Assembly (NCBI GenBank): GCA_023205875.1
Contig: CP060754.1
Location: 1,791,638-1,855,637, forward strand
Origin: Chloropicon primus
Taxonomy: Eukaryota; Chlorophyta; Chloropicophyceae; Chloropicales; Chloropicaceae
Reading direction: 5' to 3'
DNA: 64,000 nucleotides
Numbering within the stretch: the first letter of the stretch is position 1; every line of letters begins with the position of its first letter. Positions 7,994 through 17,665 of this stretch are shown piece by piece. Position numbers and translations under genes: made by a program. The notes beneath the pieces are model-generated. The model did no database searches. It saw only the letters and a list, made by a program, of their open reading frames with translations, and was not told the origin of the DNA.

Positions 7994-10168
7994 ATGAGCG
8001 TGCCGCTGTCTGTGGCGCTCCTCGTGACGCTCCTGACGCTCCTGACGCCGACGACGTACGTGCTCCTCGTGAGCAACAAGGGAAGGAACGACAAGGGGAA
8101 GGGGTTCCGGTTCGGGTTCCGGTTCCGCAACAACAACAACAGCAACAACAACAACAACCGGGACGAGGACGAGGACGAGGGGAAGAGGGGGGATGGGAGG
8201 GGGAGGGAGCCGGAGGGGGAGGGGGGAGGGAGGAGGAGGAGCAGGTCGGCGTCCGAGGGGGAGGAGGGGGAGGACGAGGAGGAGAAGCAGTTGAAGCACC
8301 TGTACAAGACGGAGGCGAGCAGGGAGGCCAGAAACCGTTACTTGCTGCTCTGCACTCTCGCTTGGGTGGTCTGGGCCACGAGCTTCGTGTCGGGGCTGCT
8401 TGTCGTGTACCTGTCCAAGGACTCGCACCTGCTGCTGGTGAACTTGGGGGCGACCTTCATATCAAGCCTCTTCGCGGAGGTTTTCATGATATCCGCCTTC
8501 GTGGCATTCGCCAATCCGACTCAGGGGGAGGGGAAGGGCAGGTTGACGACGACGTCGCGGGGGGGCAGGAGCATCCCGTACGCGGTCCTCGTCCTGGGAA
8601 CGTTCATGTCGATCCTCGGGGGGGTGTTGGTGAGCCTGATCGAGTTCCTCCCGGACGAGACCTCGAAGCTGGTCTACACCTTCCTCGCGGCGGTGAGCAT
8701 ACTGATCGGGGTGACCAAGACCCACGGCCTGGGGGGCTGGGTGATGCACAGGACGAGGCGGCGAAACCGCAGCGGGTTCGCCTTGAGCCCCACGCTGCCG
8801 AGGAAGGGGAGCGGGGGCCTCAGCGTGAGCGAGCAGTTCGATAGCAACTGGTCCTTTTGGCAGCCCGGGCGGGGGGGAACCGTCTTCATCATCACGCAAG
8901 TGTGCGGCTGGTGCTTCTTCGCCACGTCTCTGCTGGGCCTGGCCTGGATCAGCAAGTTTGCCGTGAACAAGATCAAGAGTCTGAGGAGCGTCACCCTGCC
9001 GACGGCGGCGGTGATGATCGCGGCCCAGCTGGCGCTCGCGGGCTCCCTGACCTTCTTCAAGGACTCTGGGGAGGACAGCACCACATTCCCGAAGAACTTG
9101 AGCGCTAGCTTCAGGTTGAAGGCTCTGGGCAAGGGCAAGGAGAGCTGGCTCAAGGTCGCGGAAGACAGCCTGACCATCTTCCTCTTCTACTGCCCGCACT
9201 ACATTGTGATCTCCGCCTTTCTGATTCCTTACCTTTTCCTTCCCGTCGCGTACGCGTCGAGCATCATGATGGGAGTCTACCTCCCGCTCCACCTGATGGG
9301 ATCGATTGGGAACCCCCAGCTGACTGGGAACCGGGAGTCTCCCGCGTTCAGGGACTGGGTGGGCCGGAGCTTCGCGAGGATCAGCGACAGATTCATGGGG
9401 GGCATCCGTTTCGTTTGTGAGCTCAAGCCGCTCGAGGAGCGGGGGACGGGAAAGGCGGGGGGCGCGGGGGAAGAGAAGTACATTTTCGCGTACCACCCCC
9501 ACGCGCTTTACCCCCTCGGCCTCGTCACCTTCCACCTGCTGCCCCACTTCGCGCGGTATTTCTCGGTGCGCCCCGTTACGCTGGTCGCGAGCGTCATCTT
9601 CCGCCTGCCCTTCATGCGGGACCTGGCGTGCCTGGGGGGCTTAAGGGAGGTCACCTCGACCTCCTTCCGAAGGGCGCTGAGGGAGAGGAACGCGGTGGCC
9701 CTCGTTCCTGGGGGTCAGGCGGAGATTTGCGTGGCCCCTCGGGCCCACAGCGTCACAAACCCGGAAATCGTCCTCAACACCAGGCACAAGGGCTTCATCA
9801 AGATCGCTCTGGAGAGCGGGGCGAGCATTGTCCCCGTGCTGTGCTTTGGCGAGATCTACCAGCTCAAGAACGGCATAAGCCTCCCAAGGCTCCAGGCTTG
9901 GACCTACAAGCAGTTTGGATTCCCGATACCGTTTCTGCCCGTCGGCCGGTTCGGCATGCCCATCCCCCTGGCCAACGAGGGCGGCCGCCCCATCACCTTC
10001 GTGGTCGGGGAGCCCCTGAAGGTGCCCAAGCTCAAGGACGGGGCACCCGTGAGGGAGGCGGTGGAGGCCACGCACAAGCTTTACTACTCGAAGGTCGCCG
10101 ACCTGTATGAGAAGCACAAGGAAGCCGCGGGCTACCAGGGGAAGAGACTCGTGCTGGAGCACAAGTAG
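7994..10168 (+). CDS. DGAT2-family acyltransferase with long multi-spanning N-terminal extension
   Basis: It is 724 aa, single exon. About residues 460-720 form a DGAT2/MOGAT-type acyltransferase domain: YHPHALYPLG (family HPHG with Ala in place of Gly), LGGLREVTSTSF, ALVPGGQAEI, RHKGFIKIALESGASIVPV, LCFGEIYQ and a C-terminal VVGEPLKVPK. DGAT2 enzymes acylate diacylglycerol to triacylglycerol at the ER. Family members are normally about 320-380 aa with one or two membrane spans. Here the first 450 residues add about eight hydrophobic segments (first: VPLSVALLVTLLTLL), interrupted by an acidic, Asn-rich loop at about residues 35-95. The extension itself matches no family I recognise. The frame is unbroken, so this looks like a true fusion, not a run-on of two genes. 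Confidence 0.8.
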   Translation: MSVPLSVALLVTLLTLLTPTTYVLLVSNKGRNDKGKGFRFGFRFRNNNNSNNNNNRDEDEDEGKRGDGRGREPEGEGGGRRRSRSASEGEEGEDEEEKQLKHLYKTEASREARNRYLLLCTLAWVVWATSFVSGLLVVYLSKDSHLLLVNLGATFISSLFAEVFMISAFVAFANPTQGEGKGRLTTTSRGGRSIPYAVLVLGTFMSILGGVLVSLIEFLPDETSKLVYTFLAAVSILIGVTKTHGLGGWVMHRTRRRNRSGFALSPTLPRKGSGGLSVSEQFDSNWSFWQPGRGGTVFIITQVCGWCFFATSLLGLAWISKFAVNKIKSLRSVTLPTAAVMIAAQLALAGSLTFFKDSGEDSTTFPKNLSASFRLKALGKGKESWLKVAEDSLTIFLFYCPHYIVISAFLIPYLFLPVAYASSIMMGVYLPLHLMGSIGNPQLTGNRESPAFRDWVGRSFARISDRFMGGIRFVCELKPLEERGTGKAGGAGEEKYIFAYHPHALYPLGLVTFHLLPHFARYFSVRPVTLVASVIFRLPFMRDLACLGGLREVTSTSFRRALRERNAVALVPGGQAEICVAPRAHSVTNPEIVLNTRHKGFIKIALESGASIVPVLCFGEIYQLKNGISLPRLQAWTYKQFGFPIPFLPVGRFGMPIPLANEGGRPITFVVGEPLKVPKLKDGAPVREAVEATHKLYYSKVADLYEKHKEAAGYQGKRLVLEHK

Positions 10169-10266
10169 TTTCTTTATTAAATATATGCATACATATATAT
10201 ATATATATATATGTTTTTGGGAAATAATTATAAGTTCAGTAAAATAGACCTTCTACCATTTTCGTT
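10169..10266. repeat. Short AT-rich 3' intergenic region with (AT)n microsatellite
   Basis: This convergent 98-base gap holds an alternating AT tract at about 10193-10211, unusual in this GC-rich sequence. It must contain the 3' ends of both neighbouring genes. Confidence 0.5.
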
Positions 10267-11034
10267 TCAGCACGTCCAGTTCTGGTCGGCCCCCACTTGG
10301 AGGTCCGCGAAGTTCGCCGCGAGCTTCCCCTCCGTCTTCCGGTGGATGACCTCCATCTCCTCCCCGGTGAGCAGGGAGAACTCCTGCACCCCAACCAGCG
10401 AGCCCACCTGCTTCAGCAGGTGCCCCTGCACCTCCATCAAGTCAGGGACGCCTCCCTCGCCGTCGGCATCCAGCTCCTTGGACATCGAGGTCACCTCCTT
10501 GTCCTTCAAGCCGCAAGGGACGATTTCTTTGAACCGGTCGAGGTCCGGGTCGACGTTGAGCGCCAGGCCGTGGGTCGCCACTCCCCTGGATATCTTCACG
10601 CCTATGGCGGCTATCTTCCTGTCGCCCACCCACACCCCCGTCGCCCCCGCCACGCGCCCCCTCCCCTCTATCCCGTACCGCCCCAAGGTGTTCACCACTG
10701 CGTCCTCCAGCATCTCGACGTACCTCCTCGCTCCCAGCTCCCAGGTCCGCAGCTTGAGTATCGGGTACACCACCAACTGCCCGGGCCCGTGGTACGTGAC
10801 CTCCCCCCCCCTCGTCGTCCTCACGACGTCCACGTTCTTCCTCTCCTCCTCCGCGGTCAGCAGGTCCTCCTCCTTCCCCCTCCTCCCCAGCGTGAAGCAG
10901 GGCTGATGCACCAAGGACATCACCAAGGATGGCACGAGCCCCTTGTTCACGCAAGCCGCCAACTTCTCCTGCACCTCCATCGCCGGCGCGTACCTCACCG
11001 GAGACCCGAACCTCACCACTCCCAACCTCCTCAT
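10267..11034 (-). CDS. LIP2: Octanoyltransferase LipB (lipoate synthesis step 1)
   Basis: It transfers octanoyl from acyl-carrier protein to lipoyl domains in mitochondria or plastids. Its product is the substrate of LipA, encoded at 44376-45949. It is 255 aa from ATG at 11034 (MRRLGVVRFGSP). Signature: RGGEVTYHGPGQLVVYPI (about residues 72-90). The active-site lysine is in KIAAIGVKISRG (near 141), followed by HGLALNV, and the catalytic cysteine is in VPCGL (near 173). An in-frame ATG at 11493 would add a long Arg-rich leader, but that stretch overlaps the divergent neighbour's start and looks like untranslated sequence. Because no targeting peptide is otherwise obvious, an unseen upstream exon is possible. 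Confidence 0.92.
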   Translation of the reverse strand: MRRLGVVRFGSPVRYAPAMEVQEKLAACVNKGLVPSLVMSLVHQPCFTLGRRGKEEDLLTAEEERKNVDVVRTTRGGEVTYHGPGQLVVYPILKLRTWELGARRYVEMLEDAVVNTLGRYGIEGRGRVAGATGVWVGDRKIAAIGVKISRGVATHGLALNVDPDLDRFKEIVPCGLKDKEVTSMSKELDADGEGGVPDLMEVQGHLLKQVGSLVGVQEFSLLTGEEMEVIHRKTEGKLAANFADLQVGADQNWTC

Positions 11035-11491
11035 CTCTCCTCCTCCACCCTCAATCCTCAATCTTATCCTCTCCGAAGCAGCCGGAACCCACCGTCCCGT
11101 CCCGTCCCGCCCCCAAAAAAGAAAAAGAAAAAGAAAAGCGCGAGGACGTCCGCGCCTTTCTTCCGTCCGGTTGCGGTGTTCCCCTCTTCCCTCTTCCTCC
11201 CCTTGCGTTGCGTTGCGTTGCTTTGCGTCGCGTTGGCCCTCGTCGCCGGCGAGATCTTGGATCTCTTTCTCTGGTTTTGGCGCGGCCCTGGTCTCTGGCC
11301 TTGGGGGAACACGGCGGAGACCAAACGAGGGCCTTGGCGCCGAGGAGCGCAACCACCACCGGGGCACACGACCGAGAGCGGCGTCACTGGCATAGGAGAG
11401 GAAGGACGGCACGACAGGGACAAGGTCAAGGTCAAGGACGAACACACGAGGAAGGACTGCAAGAGGAAGGAAACAAAAGGGGAAGGGAAAC
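11035..11491. promoter_or_regulatory. Divergent promoter region LipB / J-Ubl gene
   Basis: No gene is seen here. It holds a pyrimidine-rich stretch and a short tandem (CGTTG)n run at about 11207-11236. It is the presumed bidirectional promoter. Confidence 0.35.
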
Positions 11492-13579
11492 ATGGTGACC
11501 TCTCAGGTGGGAGTGTTTGAGGATTTAATGAAGGACCCGCATCTTCGGGACTTGGTGGGCCAGGGGAAGGGGGAAGAGGAGGGGAGGAGGCCAATGAAGC
11601 CGAGGGCGGCCACCATGGACGGGGGGGCGAGGGGTGGGGGAGGCAACCAGGAAGGGAGGCGAGGGACAATGAGCTCGCAACACCAACACCAGCAGGGGAT
11701 GAACACGCAATACGTTACTACGCAGGCCACGGCCTCGCCACGAGGACAGAAGAATCCCTTGGAGGCCGCCAAGGAGGCGGTGAAGAGCATAAGCCAGCAG
11801 ATAAGCTCCCTGCAGGCTCGGGTGACCCAGAGCGAGCTGTCGGAGCGCAGCGCGGAGCGGGAGCTCGAGTCGAACCGAGACGGGTTGAGGAGGGCCAGGG
11901 AGGAGACGGCCAAGGCCGAGGCCAGGGTCGCCGAGCTCGCCGCGGCGCTGGCGAGGGCGAGAGAGGAGCTCCAGAACTCCAGGAGCCGGGAGGAGGCCTT
12001 CCAACGCGGGATGGACAAGGCCGGCGCGCAGCTGAGGGAGGCAAAGGAGGAGAAGGCGAGGTCCCTGTCCCAGCACAGTGCCGCTGCGAACGCTCAGAAG
12101 CACCTGGAGGAAAGCTTCCAGTACCTGGAGCAGATGGGCAGCGGGGATGTGGCGGGAGGCGTTCCCCCAGTCGTGGAACAGAACCCCTTGAGCGCAAGCC
12201 AGACCCCAGTGAGAACTCAAACCAGCCCCAGCAGCGTCGGCGGCGACTGGCCTTGGGACGAGGAGGCAGGAAAGGAGAAGAAAGGGGTTGACGCCGTGAT
12301 TCGGGCGGCGTCCACCTCTCAGGTCGGTGCCAACGCGGACCCGGTGTCCATGCCGAACCCCTACACGGACGAAGCAGTGGGAGAGGCCGACAACAAAAGC
12401 ACGAAGGGGAGGAGCCACGGCAAGGGCCAGCTGACCATCGAGGAGAAGGCGAAGAGGGAGGAAATGGCTGCACGCGCCGCCGCGGTGCAAAGGTCGAAGA
12501 GGGAGAAGGAGGCCATCTTGCAAGCGAGGCTCGCCAACAAGGCCAAGCTCGCGATGACGCAGCCCACTACGGCACAACCTCCTGCTGCCAAGCCCGCGCC
12601 CCCAAACGTCGTTCTCAAGACTTCGGAGCTCCTGAATCTGCAAAGGAAGAAGAACGAGGAGCACCTGGCGCAAATGAAGAAGAACTTGCAGCAGCAGCAG
12701 CAGCATCATCAGCAGCAGCAATCTTCTCAGGCCGCAAAGCCTGCCGCAAAGCCTGCCGCAAAGCCTGCCGCAAAGCCTGCCGCAAAGCCTGCCGCAAAGC
12801 CTGGACCGGACGCGGGCAAGAAGAGCGCTGATTCCTCACCCGTGAAAGTCATCCGCGTTCCTTCGACCGCGCAGGAGGCGAGGGGGGGCGCCAGTAGTTC
12901 CGCTGCGCCAACACCTCCACCCGCGGCTCCCGAGGAGGTGGTCACGAGGGACGACGTGAGGAATGAGCTGGAAGAAAAGTTCTATGCTTTCATGCCCCAG
13001 CAGCACGAATTCCGTGAGGCCTCGAAGGGGTCTGTCCCCGAAAGAAGCCGGGCGCCCCCAGGCGGCTTGTGCAACCGTCACTGCTCCCGCAACTGCCTAA
13101 AGAGCTGCACTGCGGGCTTCCTGCTGGCCAACGACATTCCAGTAAAAGCGACTTCCAGCAGCGGCAAGGTCGGGTTGGACGAGCTGTTTCAGACCGTGAG
13201 CAAGGCCATGCGAAAGTTCCACCCCGACAGGAATTCCGTGAGGAGGGTCGGGCTCGCAAGGTCGATGTATTGCGAAGAGGTGTGCAAGGACTTGAGCCTG
13301 CTGCAGAGCCTGATGGAGACAACGAACGAGGTAACGTTCGTGCTTTTGTTCGGCAACAGTGACATGCCGAAGATGAGGGTGACCTTGCCTCTGTCCGCAA
13401 CCGTGTCGCAACTGAAGAAGAGGGTTGTGGACGACTACGAAAACTTGAGCGTGTCCTCCCTCACTCTGAGAGTGGGTGGGATGGAGATGAAGGAGGCGAA
13501 GACCCTGAGCAACTGCGGCATCAAAGAGAACTGCATTGTGAACGTCCAGGCCAGCGCCAAAGGCTGGACAAGCTTCTGA
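11492..13579 (+). CDS. Coiled-coil protein with auxilin-like J domain and C-terminal ubiquitin-like domain
   Basis: It is 695 aa, single exon. Residues 85-215 form a coiled coil (LQARVTQSELSERSAERELE...). The middle is low-complexity: a Gln/His run (12690-12725), then six tandem AKPA units (12730-12805). Near residue 565-605 is a J-like segment, KAMRKFHPDRNSVRRVG, with an intact HPD motif and the helix layout of auxilin-type J domains. Residues 613-692 look like a ubiquitin-like fold (VTLPLSATVSQLKKRVVDDY, LSVSSLTLRVGGMEM, NCGIKENCIVNVQ). By analogy with auxilin it may recruit Hsp70, perhaps for vesicle uncoating; this is inference from the J segment only. The J-to-Ubl order is not one I know from a named protein. 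Confidence 0.7.
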   Translation: MVTSQVGVFEDLMKDPHLRDLVGQGKGEEEGRRPMKPRAATMDGGARGGGGNQEGRRGTMSSQHQHQQGMNTQYVTTQATASPRGQKNPLEAAKEAVKSISQQISSLQARVTQSELSERSAERELESNRDGLRRAREETAKAEARVAELAAALARAREELQNSRSREEAFQRGMDKAGAQLREAKEEKARSLSQHSAAANAQKHLEESFQYLEQMGSGDVAGGVPPVVEQNPLSASQTPVRTQTSPSSVGGDWPWDEEAGKEKKGVDAVIRAASTSQVGANADPVSMPNPYTDEAVGEADNKSTKGRSHGKGQLTIEEKAKREEMAARAAAVQRSKREKEAILQARLANKAKLAMTQPTTAQPPAAKPAPPNVVLKTSELLNLQRKKNEEHLAQMKKNLQQQQQHHQQQQSSQAAKPAAKPAAKPAAKPAAKPAAKPGPDAGKKSADSSPVKVIRVPSTAQEARGGASSSAAPTPPPAAPEEVVTRDDVRNELEEKFYAFMPQQHEFREASKGSVPERSRAPPGGLCNRHCSRNCLKSCTAGFLLANDIPVKATSSSGKVGLDELFQTVSKAMRKFHPDRNSVRRVGLARSMYCEEVCKDLSLLQSLMETTNEVTFVLLFGNSDMPKMRVTLPLSATVSQLKKRVVDDYENLSVSSLTLRVGGMEMKEAKTLSNCGIKENCIVNVQASAKGWTSF

Positions 13580-13715
13580 AAACCCACGACTTTCGCTAAA
13601 GATTCAAATATTTATGATTTATATTTACCCTATTGTACAATGACTAATAGCACAGGCGAAGGTATGCACTCACATTGCGAGCTCCACCTTTCTTTCTTTC
13701 TCTTTCTCTCTCTCT

Positions 13716-15585
13716 CTACTTATTTTCTCCGACTCCTCCGAGTCTTGGTTTCCTGCTGGACTCCTGGATCTCGCCCAACTCCTGGAGGTTGCTGAAGGAG
13801 AATCTCTCCATATCCTCAGCGGATGATTGCTTGAGGGAAAACATTTTGGATGCCCTCTCCTCGGACTCCAGCGGACCTAGTTCCCCGATGCCAGAGTCGC
13901 TGTGCTTGTCGAAGTCCATGCTGGTGGTCCCTTGGTGATGGGCGTGCTCGGCCCTCACGCCCAGGTCCACCATCGTAGAATTCTTCTTGTCTTGCACCTT
14001 CCTCTCGTGCACTCGGAGTCTCGGCGGAGGTGAGGAGGGGGGGACTACCATGTTGACTTCAGCTTCCCTGTTGGGGGTCACAATAACTGTCCGACTCGCC
14101 TTGCCCATGTTCCCCTTCTCGTCCGAGACAAAGTACGTGATCACGTACATGCCTACCTTGTCGGGGATCCAGTTCAGAAGCTTTGCGGCCTTGTACCTCG
14201 GATCCAAGTACGCCGGAGTCAGCAAGGGCTCATTCTGAGGGGTGTCCTTGGGAACCACGTCGTCAGTCTCCTTCGACTGGAAGGAGATCTTGATCTTGAT
14301 CAGGTCAGTCAAAACGCTTTCTTTGCCGTACTCCTGCTTCAAGTCCAAAGCCGTTGCCCCCGGGTCCACGAAAATCTTGTCCACCTTGGAAATGACGCAA
14401 TAGTCCCCCCTAAGGAGGACCACGGGCCTCAGGAAGTCCGTCTGCTTCTCCCTGAGAACCAGCGCGAGGAGAAGAATGATGCTCAGCCCGAAAATCCCGG
14501 TGAACACGTACGCGGCCGCCCACGCGTGGTTTGTCTCCCCAAACTCGTCCACGAAGCCCAGCGTGAGCTTCGCGAACATTACCGTCACGACCGAGCAACC
14601 CAATGTGAGGACCCCCATCGCAAATGCCAGAGAGGCGTGGTGCACCAGCGTCTTTGTCGTCTGAATGTCCTCGTCAAAGGCGTCGTGTAGGTGCTCCCTC
14701 TCGCTCTCCAGCCTGAAGTAGAAGTCTCTAAGTTTCGTGATGGACTGAGTCCAGTGCTCCCTGTGCTCCTTGAAAGCTTTGAACGCCCCACCCAGCGCGT
14801 GCCTCCTCAGCTGGAGGACCCTCTCCTGGACGCTGTAGGTCAGGTACACCGCAGAAGCCAGGGTCATGAAGGAAACGCCGCTGGTGAGGGAGTAAAGTAC
14901 GACGAGCCACGACATTTCGGACTGCGTGTTCGCGGGCAGGTCAGCTTCGATGATGACAACAAAGAGCGAGCCGAGCAGCAGGGTTTCCACCAGCAGAAAC
15001 GTGGATATTTTCGAGATGTACTGCTCGGCCGTGTCCCTGATGTTCTCGCAAGAGGCGTGGAGGAGCTCCACTTGCAGGGCAATGTTGTGCATGGCCAGCG
15101 CCATCTCCTTCTCCCTGTCGTGCAGCTTGCACGCGAGCTTCACCTCCTGCCTGTGCCTCTTTTGACCAATGTCGATCTCGTGGTTGTGCAAGGACACGCT
15201 GGCCTTCAGGTCCTGGTGGTGCAACCTCCTCGCCTCCTCGATCTGCTCCTGGTGGTGCCTCACCGCGGCGTACACTAACAGATCCAGCAACGACAACGAG
15301 TCAGTCCCGCGCGGCGTGCCAAGAGGAGAGGGAACATAGGCTCGTGCATCGTTCCGCTCGCGTCCTTACCGTCCGTGCAATCCAAAACATTCGGCAGCAG
15401 TCGATCCCAAAACAGCTTGCTCCATCGAAACTGACACACACACAACAACAGACGACACCGTCAGTCTCGTTTGGTTTGGTTTGGTTTGGTTTCCCTCGGG
15501 TCGAAGGAAGGTGCCTTACCATGAAGGGTATCGCCGCCGGGTAATACCCTCCGCTCCCCAGCCCCAGCGCACTCATGTACGACAT
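13716..15585 (-). CDS. Four-pass membrane protein with Ig-like (DUF5011-type) domain, three exons
   Basis: Exons are 15585-15520 (22 codons, MSYMSALGLG...), 15430-15370 and 15274-13716. Donors are GTAAGG and both acceptors end in AG, with CTGAC motifs inside the introns (15519-15431, 15369-15275). Joined, the protein is about 561 aa. A His/Gln-rich amphipathic helix (HHQEQIEEARRLHHQDL...) precedes two membrane segments (FLLVETLLLGSLFVVIIEA; VLYSLTSGVSFMTLASAVYL). After a cytosolic helix come two more (FAMGVLTLGCSVVTVMFA; AYVFTGIFGLSIILLLALVL). Then comes an Ig-like domain (GDYCVISKVDKIFVDPGAT ... VGMYVITYFVSDEKGN) and a Ser/Glu-rich tail. The four-helix layout recalls Orai-like channels of algae and protists, but I see no decisive pore signature. 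Function unknown. Confidence 0.75.
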
Positions 15586-15695
15586 GGCAACAGCGTCGCT
15601 CTCTCCTCTCCTCTCCTCTCCGCTCCCGCGCTCGAGCTCGAGCTCGATCTGTCTGTCAATTTTTTCAAAGGAGCTCTGATCCCAAGGAAAGGAAG

Positions 15696-16331
15696 ATGGC
15701 GTCCAGTTTTGGAAGGATAATGAGGACTCGTGTGAGCGTGGTGGGAGCAGGAGCCAGAAGGATGACGAGGGCCTCCTCCTCGTCCTCCTCCTCCTCCTCC
15801 TCCTCGTCGCCACAGATAGCAAGGCTTCAGATGCTGAGTGCTCCGGAGAGACACTCCGAAGGAAGCCCAATGGAACGAGTGAGAGACCTGGGACTCGTGC
15901 TGAAAGGAAGGGTGCCGACAAACCCAGCTGGAATCTATCACCCCGTCCTCCTCACTGGGAACCTGGCTCACGTCTCGGGCCAGATTCCTCGATTGCCCGA
16001 CGGCACACTGCTGTGCGGCATTGCAGGGGACACGGCTTCATTGGAAGAAGCTACCGAGGCGGCCAGAAACTGTGGTCTGACAATGCTCTCAACCCTCGAA
16101 GCCCAGCTGGGCTCCCTCGACAGGGTGGTGAGGGTCGTCAAAGTGAACGGTTACGTGGCGGCACATCCTGACTTCAAAGACCAATCCAAGGTGATCAACG
16201 CGGTGAGCAACCTCTTCATCGAGGTCTTTGGCCCAGCCGGGAAGTCTGCGAGGTCGGCAATCGGCGTCTCGTCTCTTCCCTTGGGAATCACGTGCGAGGT
16301 CGAGGCCGTGGTGGAGGTGGATCTCAGCTGA
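15696..16331 (+). CDS. RidA/YjgF-family protein with N-terminal targeting extension
   Basis: It is 211 aa from ATG 15696. The first 45 residues are Arg/Ser-rich (MASSFGRIMRTRVS..., then a run of serines) and look like an organelle transit peptide. The rest is a RidA-fold domain of the longer 'UK114-like 1' subgroup: LTGNLAHVSGQIPRLPDG, GDTASLEEATEAARNCGLTML, RVVKVNGYVAAHPDF and the C-terminal SARSAIGVSSLPLG...EVEAVVEV. RidA proteins deaminate reactive enamine/imine intermediates. The key arginine is present in SARSAIGV. The first exon overlaps nothing, and the upstream neighbour is divergent with 110 bases between. Confidence 0.88.
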   Translation: MASSFGRIMRTRVSVVGAGARRMTRASSSSSSSSSSSSPQIARLQMLSAPERHSEGSPMERVRDLGLVLKGRVPTNPAGIYHPVLLTGNLAHVSGQIPRLPDGTLLCGIAGDTASLEEATEAARNCGLTMLSTLEAQLGSLDRVVRVVKVNGYVAAHPDFKDQSKVINAVSNLFIEVFGPAGKSARSAIGVSSLPLGITCEVEAVVEVDLS

Positions 16332-16402
16332 CAAGCTTGCGAACCGCGCAAAATAACATAAAATTTAATAACATACACACAACAGCGTGACTAATGTAGT
16401 AC

Positions 16403-17665
16403 TCACTCCTCGTGCTTGGCCACACACCACTCCTTGGCGACAAGGTTCTCGCTGCAGCCCCCTTCTTTCAACACCTCCTTGCAACCTCGTTCGCAGCAGA
16501 AGACTGCCACGGTGACGAAGTTCGCTTTCTCCAAACCCCTCGCGGACGGAGAGTCCTGCGTCCCCGTCCACTCCATGGCCTCCTGGATGTAGCTCAAGAT
16601 TCCTCCCATGATCTGCAGCTTGCACGCCCTCTTGCCCCCGCACAACTCGCAGCGAGGGACGCCCCCCTCCTCGCCACCACTGCAGATGGGCTGGTTGGTC
16701 TTCGTTGGCCAAAGAAGATGCTTGTCAGTGCTCGCGGATTCCTCGTTGTACCACCGCACGCACTGGGAGGGTTCCAAGTCAATCTGACTCAGGAACTTGT
16801 GAAACTGCTTCTCGTCCACTGGTTCGGACTCGTACTCCTCGTTCGTCCAGGTCGCTTCCGGCTCGCCAGAAGGTTTCCCCCCGCGGGAGGCCCCACCGTT
16901 GGAGCCCTCGGCCTGGTTCTGAGACCGTCCCCTCGCCTTCCCCTCCTCGGAGTTCTCAAACTCCTCCACGAGCTCCTTCACTCGCAGGTCAAGCTTCGAC
17001 TCGCGGGACTGCTTCCTGGGCTCCGGAGCAAAGTGAAGGCGAAATGCGGGGAAGGAGTTCGGGCTCGGACAAACCTCCTCGCAGTTCACTGCGCCACCAT
17101 CGCCCGCCCTGGCCCCGTCCTTCTTCTTTGGCTTTGGCTTCGGCTTCGGCTTGACAGTCCCTCCCAACGACGTCTTCTGAAAGGCTGCCACAATATCGAG
17201 CCCATCGTCCACTTCGACGTCGTCCCCCGTGTCGTTCCAGCTCGTGTCGTTCCACCAGTCCTCGTCGCCCTCGGCAGATTGGTCACCCCCAAAGGGGTCA
17301 GCTTCCGTCTTGCCGCTATCCACCACCTCCACCTCCTCCTCCTCCTCCTCCTCCTCGACCCCGCTCCCTTCGGCTCGAAGTCTCAGCGCCGTCCAGTGTC
17401 TCCACGCGTCCGGGCAGGCCGCCTCCGAGCACACGAAGACGCACACGAGGAAGTCGTCGCCCCGCTTGGTCTCCGCCTCCGACACCTGCGCCACCAGAGC
17501 GAGAGTGACCCCACACTTGGGACAGGTCACGACGTCTTTGTCGATTGTTTTCGCAACCTCCTTGGGCAATACAGGCTGACCGCCCACTTTGCAGAGGTAA
17601 GCGTCGACGACGGACCCCTCCGCTCCCCCAACGAGGTCCCCTGGCAGGCCCACGCTCACCGCCAT
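16403..17665 (-). CDS. PDCD2/TSR4-type ribosome biogenesis chaperone
   Basis: It is 420 aa from ATG 17665 (MAVSVGLPGD). The N-terminal PDCD2 zinc-binding region has DAYLCKVGGQPVLP, VTCPKCGVTLALVAQ and a later Cys-X-Cys set. The middle is acidic (a run of Glu). The C-terminal PDCD2_C domain starts near YNEESASTDKHLLWP and includes CSGGEEGGVPRCELCGGKRACKLQIM, then HDEE-like CCERGCKEVL. TSR4/PDCD2 is a dedicated chaperone of ribosomal protein uS5 (Rps2) during 40S assembly, moving between cytosol and nucleus. The C-terminus is close to RidA's end (convergent, 71 bases apart). Confidence 0.87.
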   Translation of the reverse strand: MAVSVGLPGDLVGGAEGSVVDAYLCKVGGQPVLPKEVAKTIDKDVVTCPKCGVTLALVAQVSEAETKRGDDFLVCVFVCSEAACPDAWRHWTALRLRAEGSGVEEEEEEEEVEVVDSGKTEADPFGGDQSAEGDEDWWNDTSWNDTGDDVEVDDGLDIVAAFQKTSLGGTVKPKPKPKPKKKDGARAGDGGAVNCEEVCPSPNSFPAFRLHFAPEPRKQSRESKLDLRVKELVEEFENSEEGKARGRSQNQAEGSNGGASRGGKPSGEPEATWTNEEYESEPVDEKQFHKFLSQIDLEPSQCVRWYNEESASTDKHLLWPTKTNQPICSGGEEGGVPRCELCGGKRACKLQIMGGILSYIQEAMEWTGTQDSPSARGLEKANFVTVAVFCCERGCKEVLKEGGCSENLVAKEWCVAKHEE

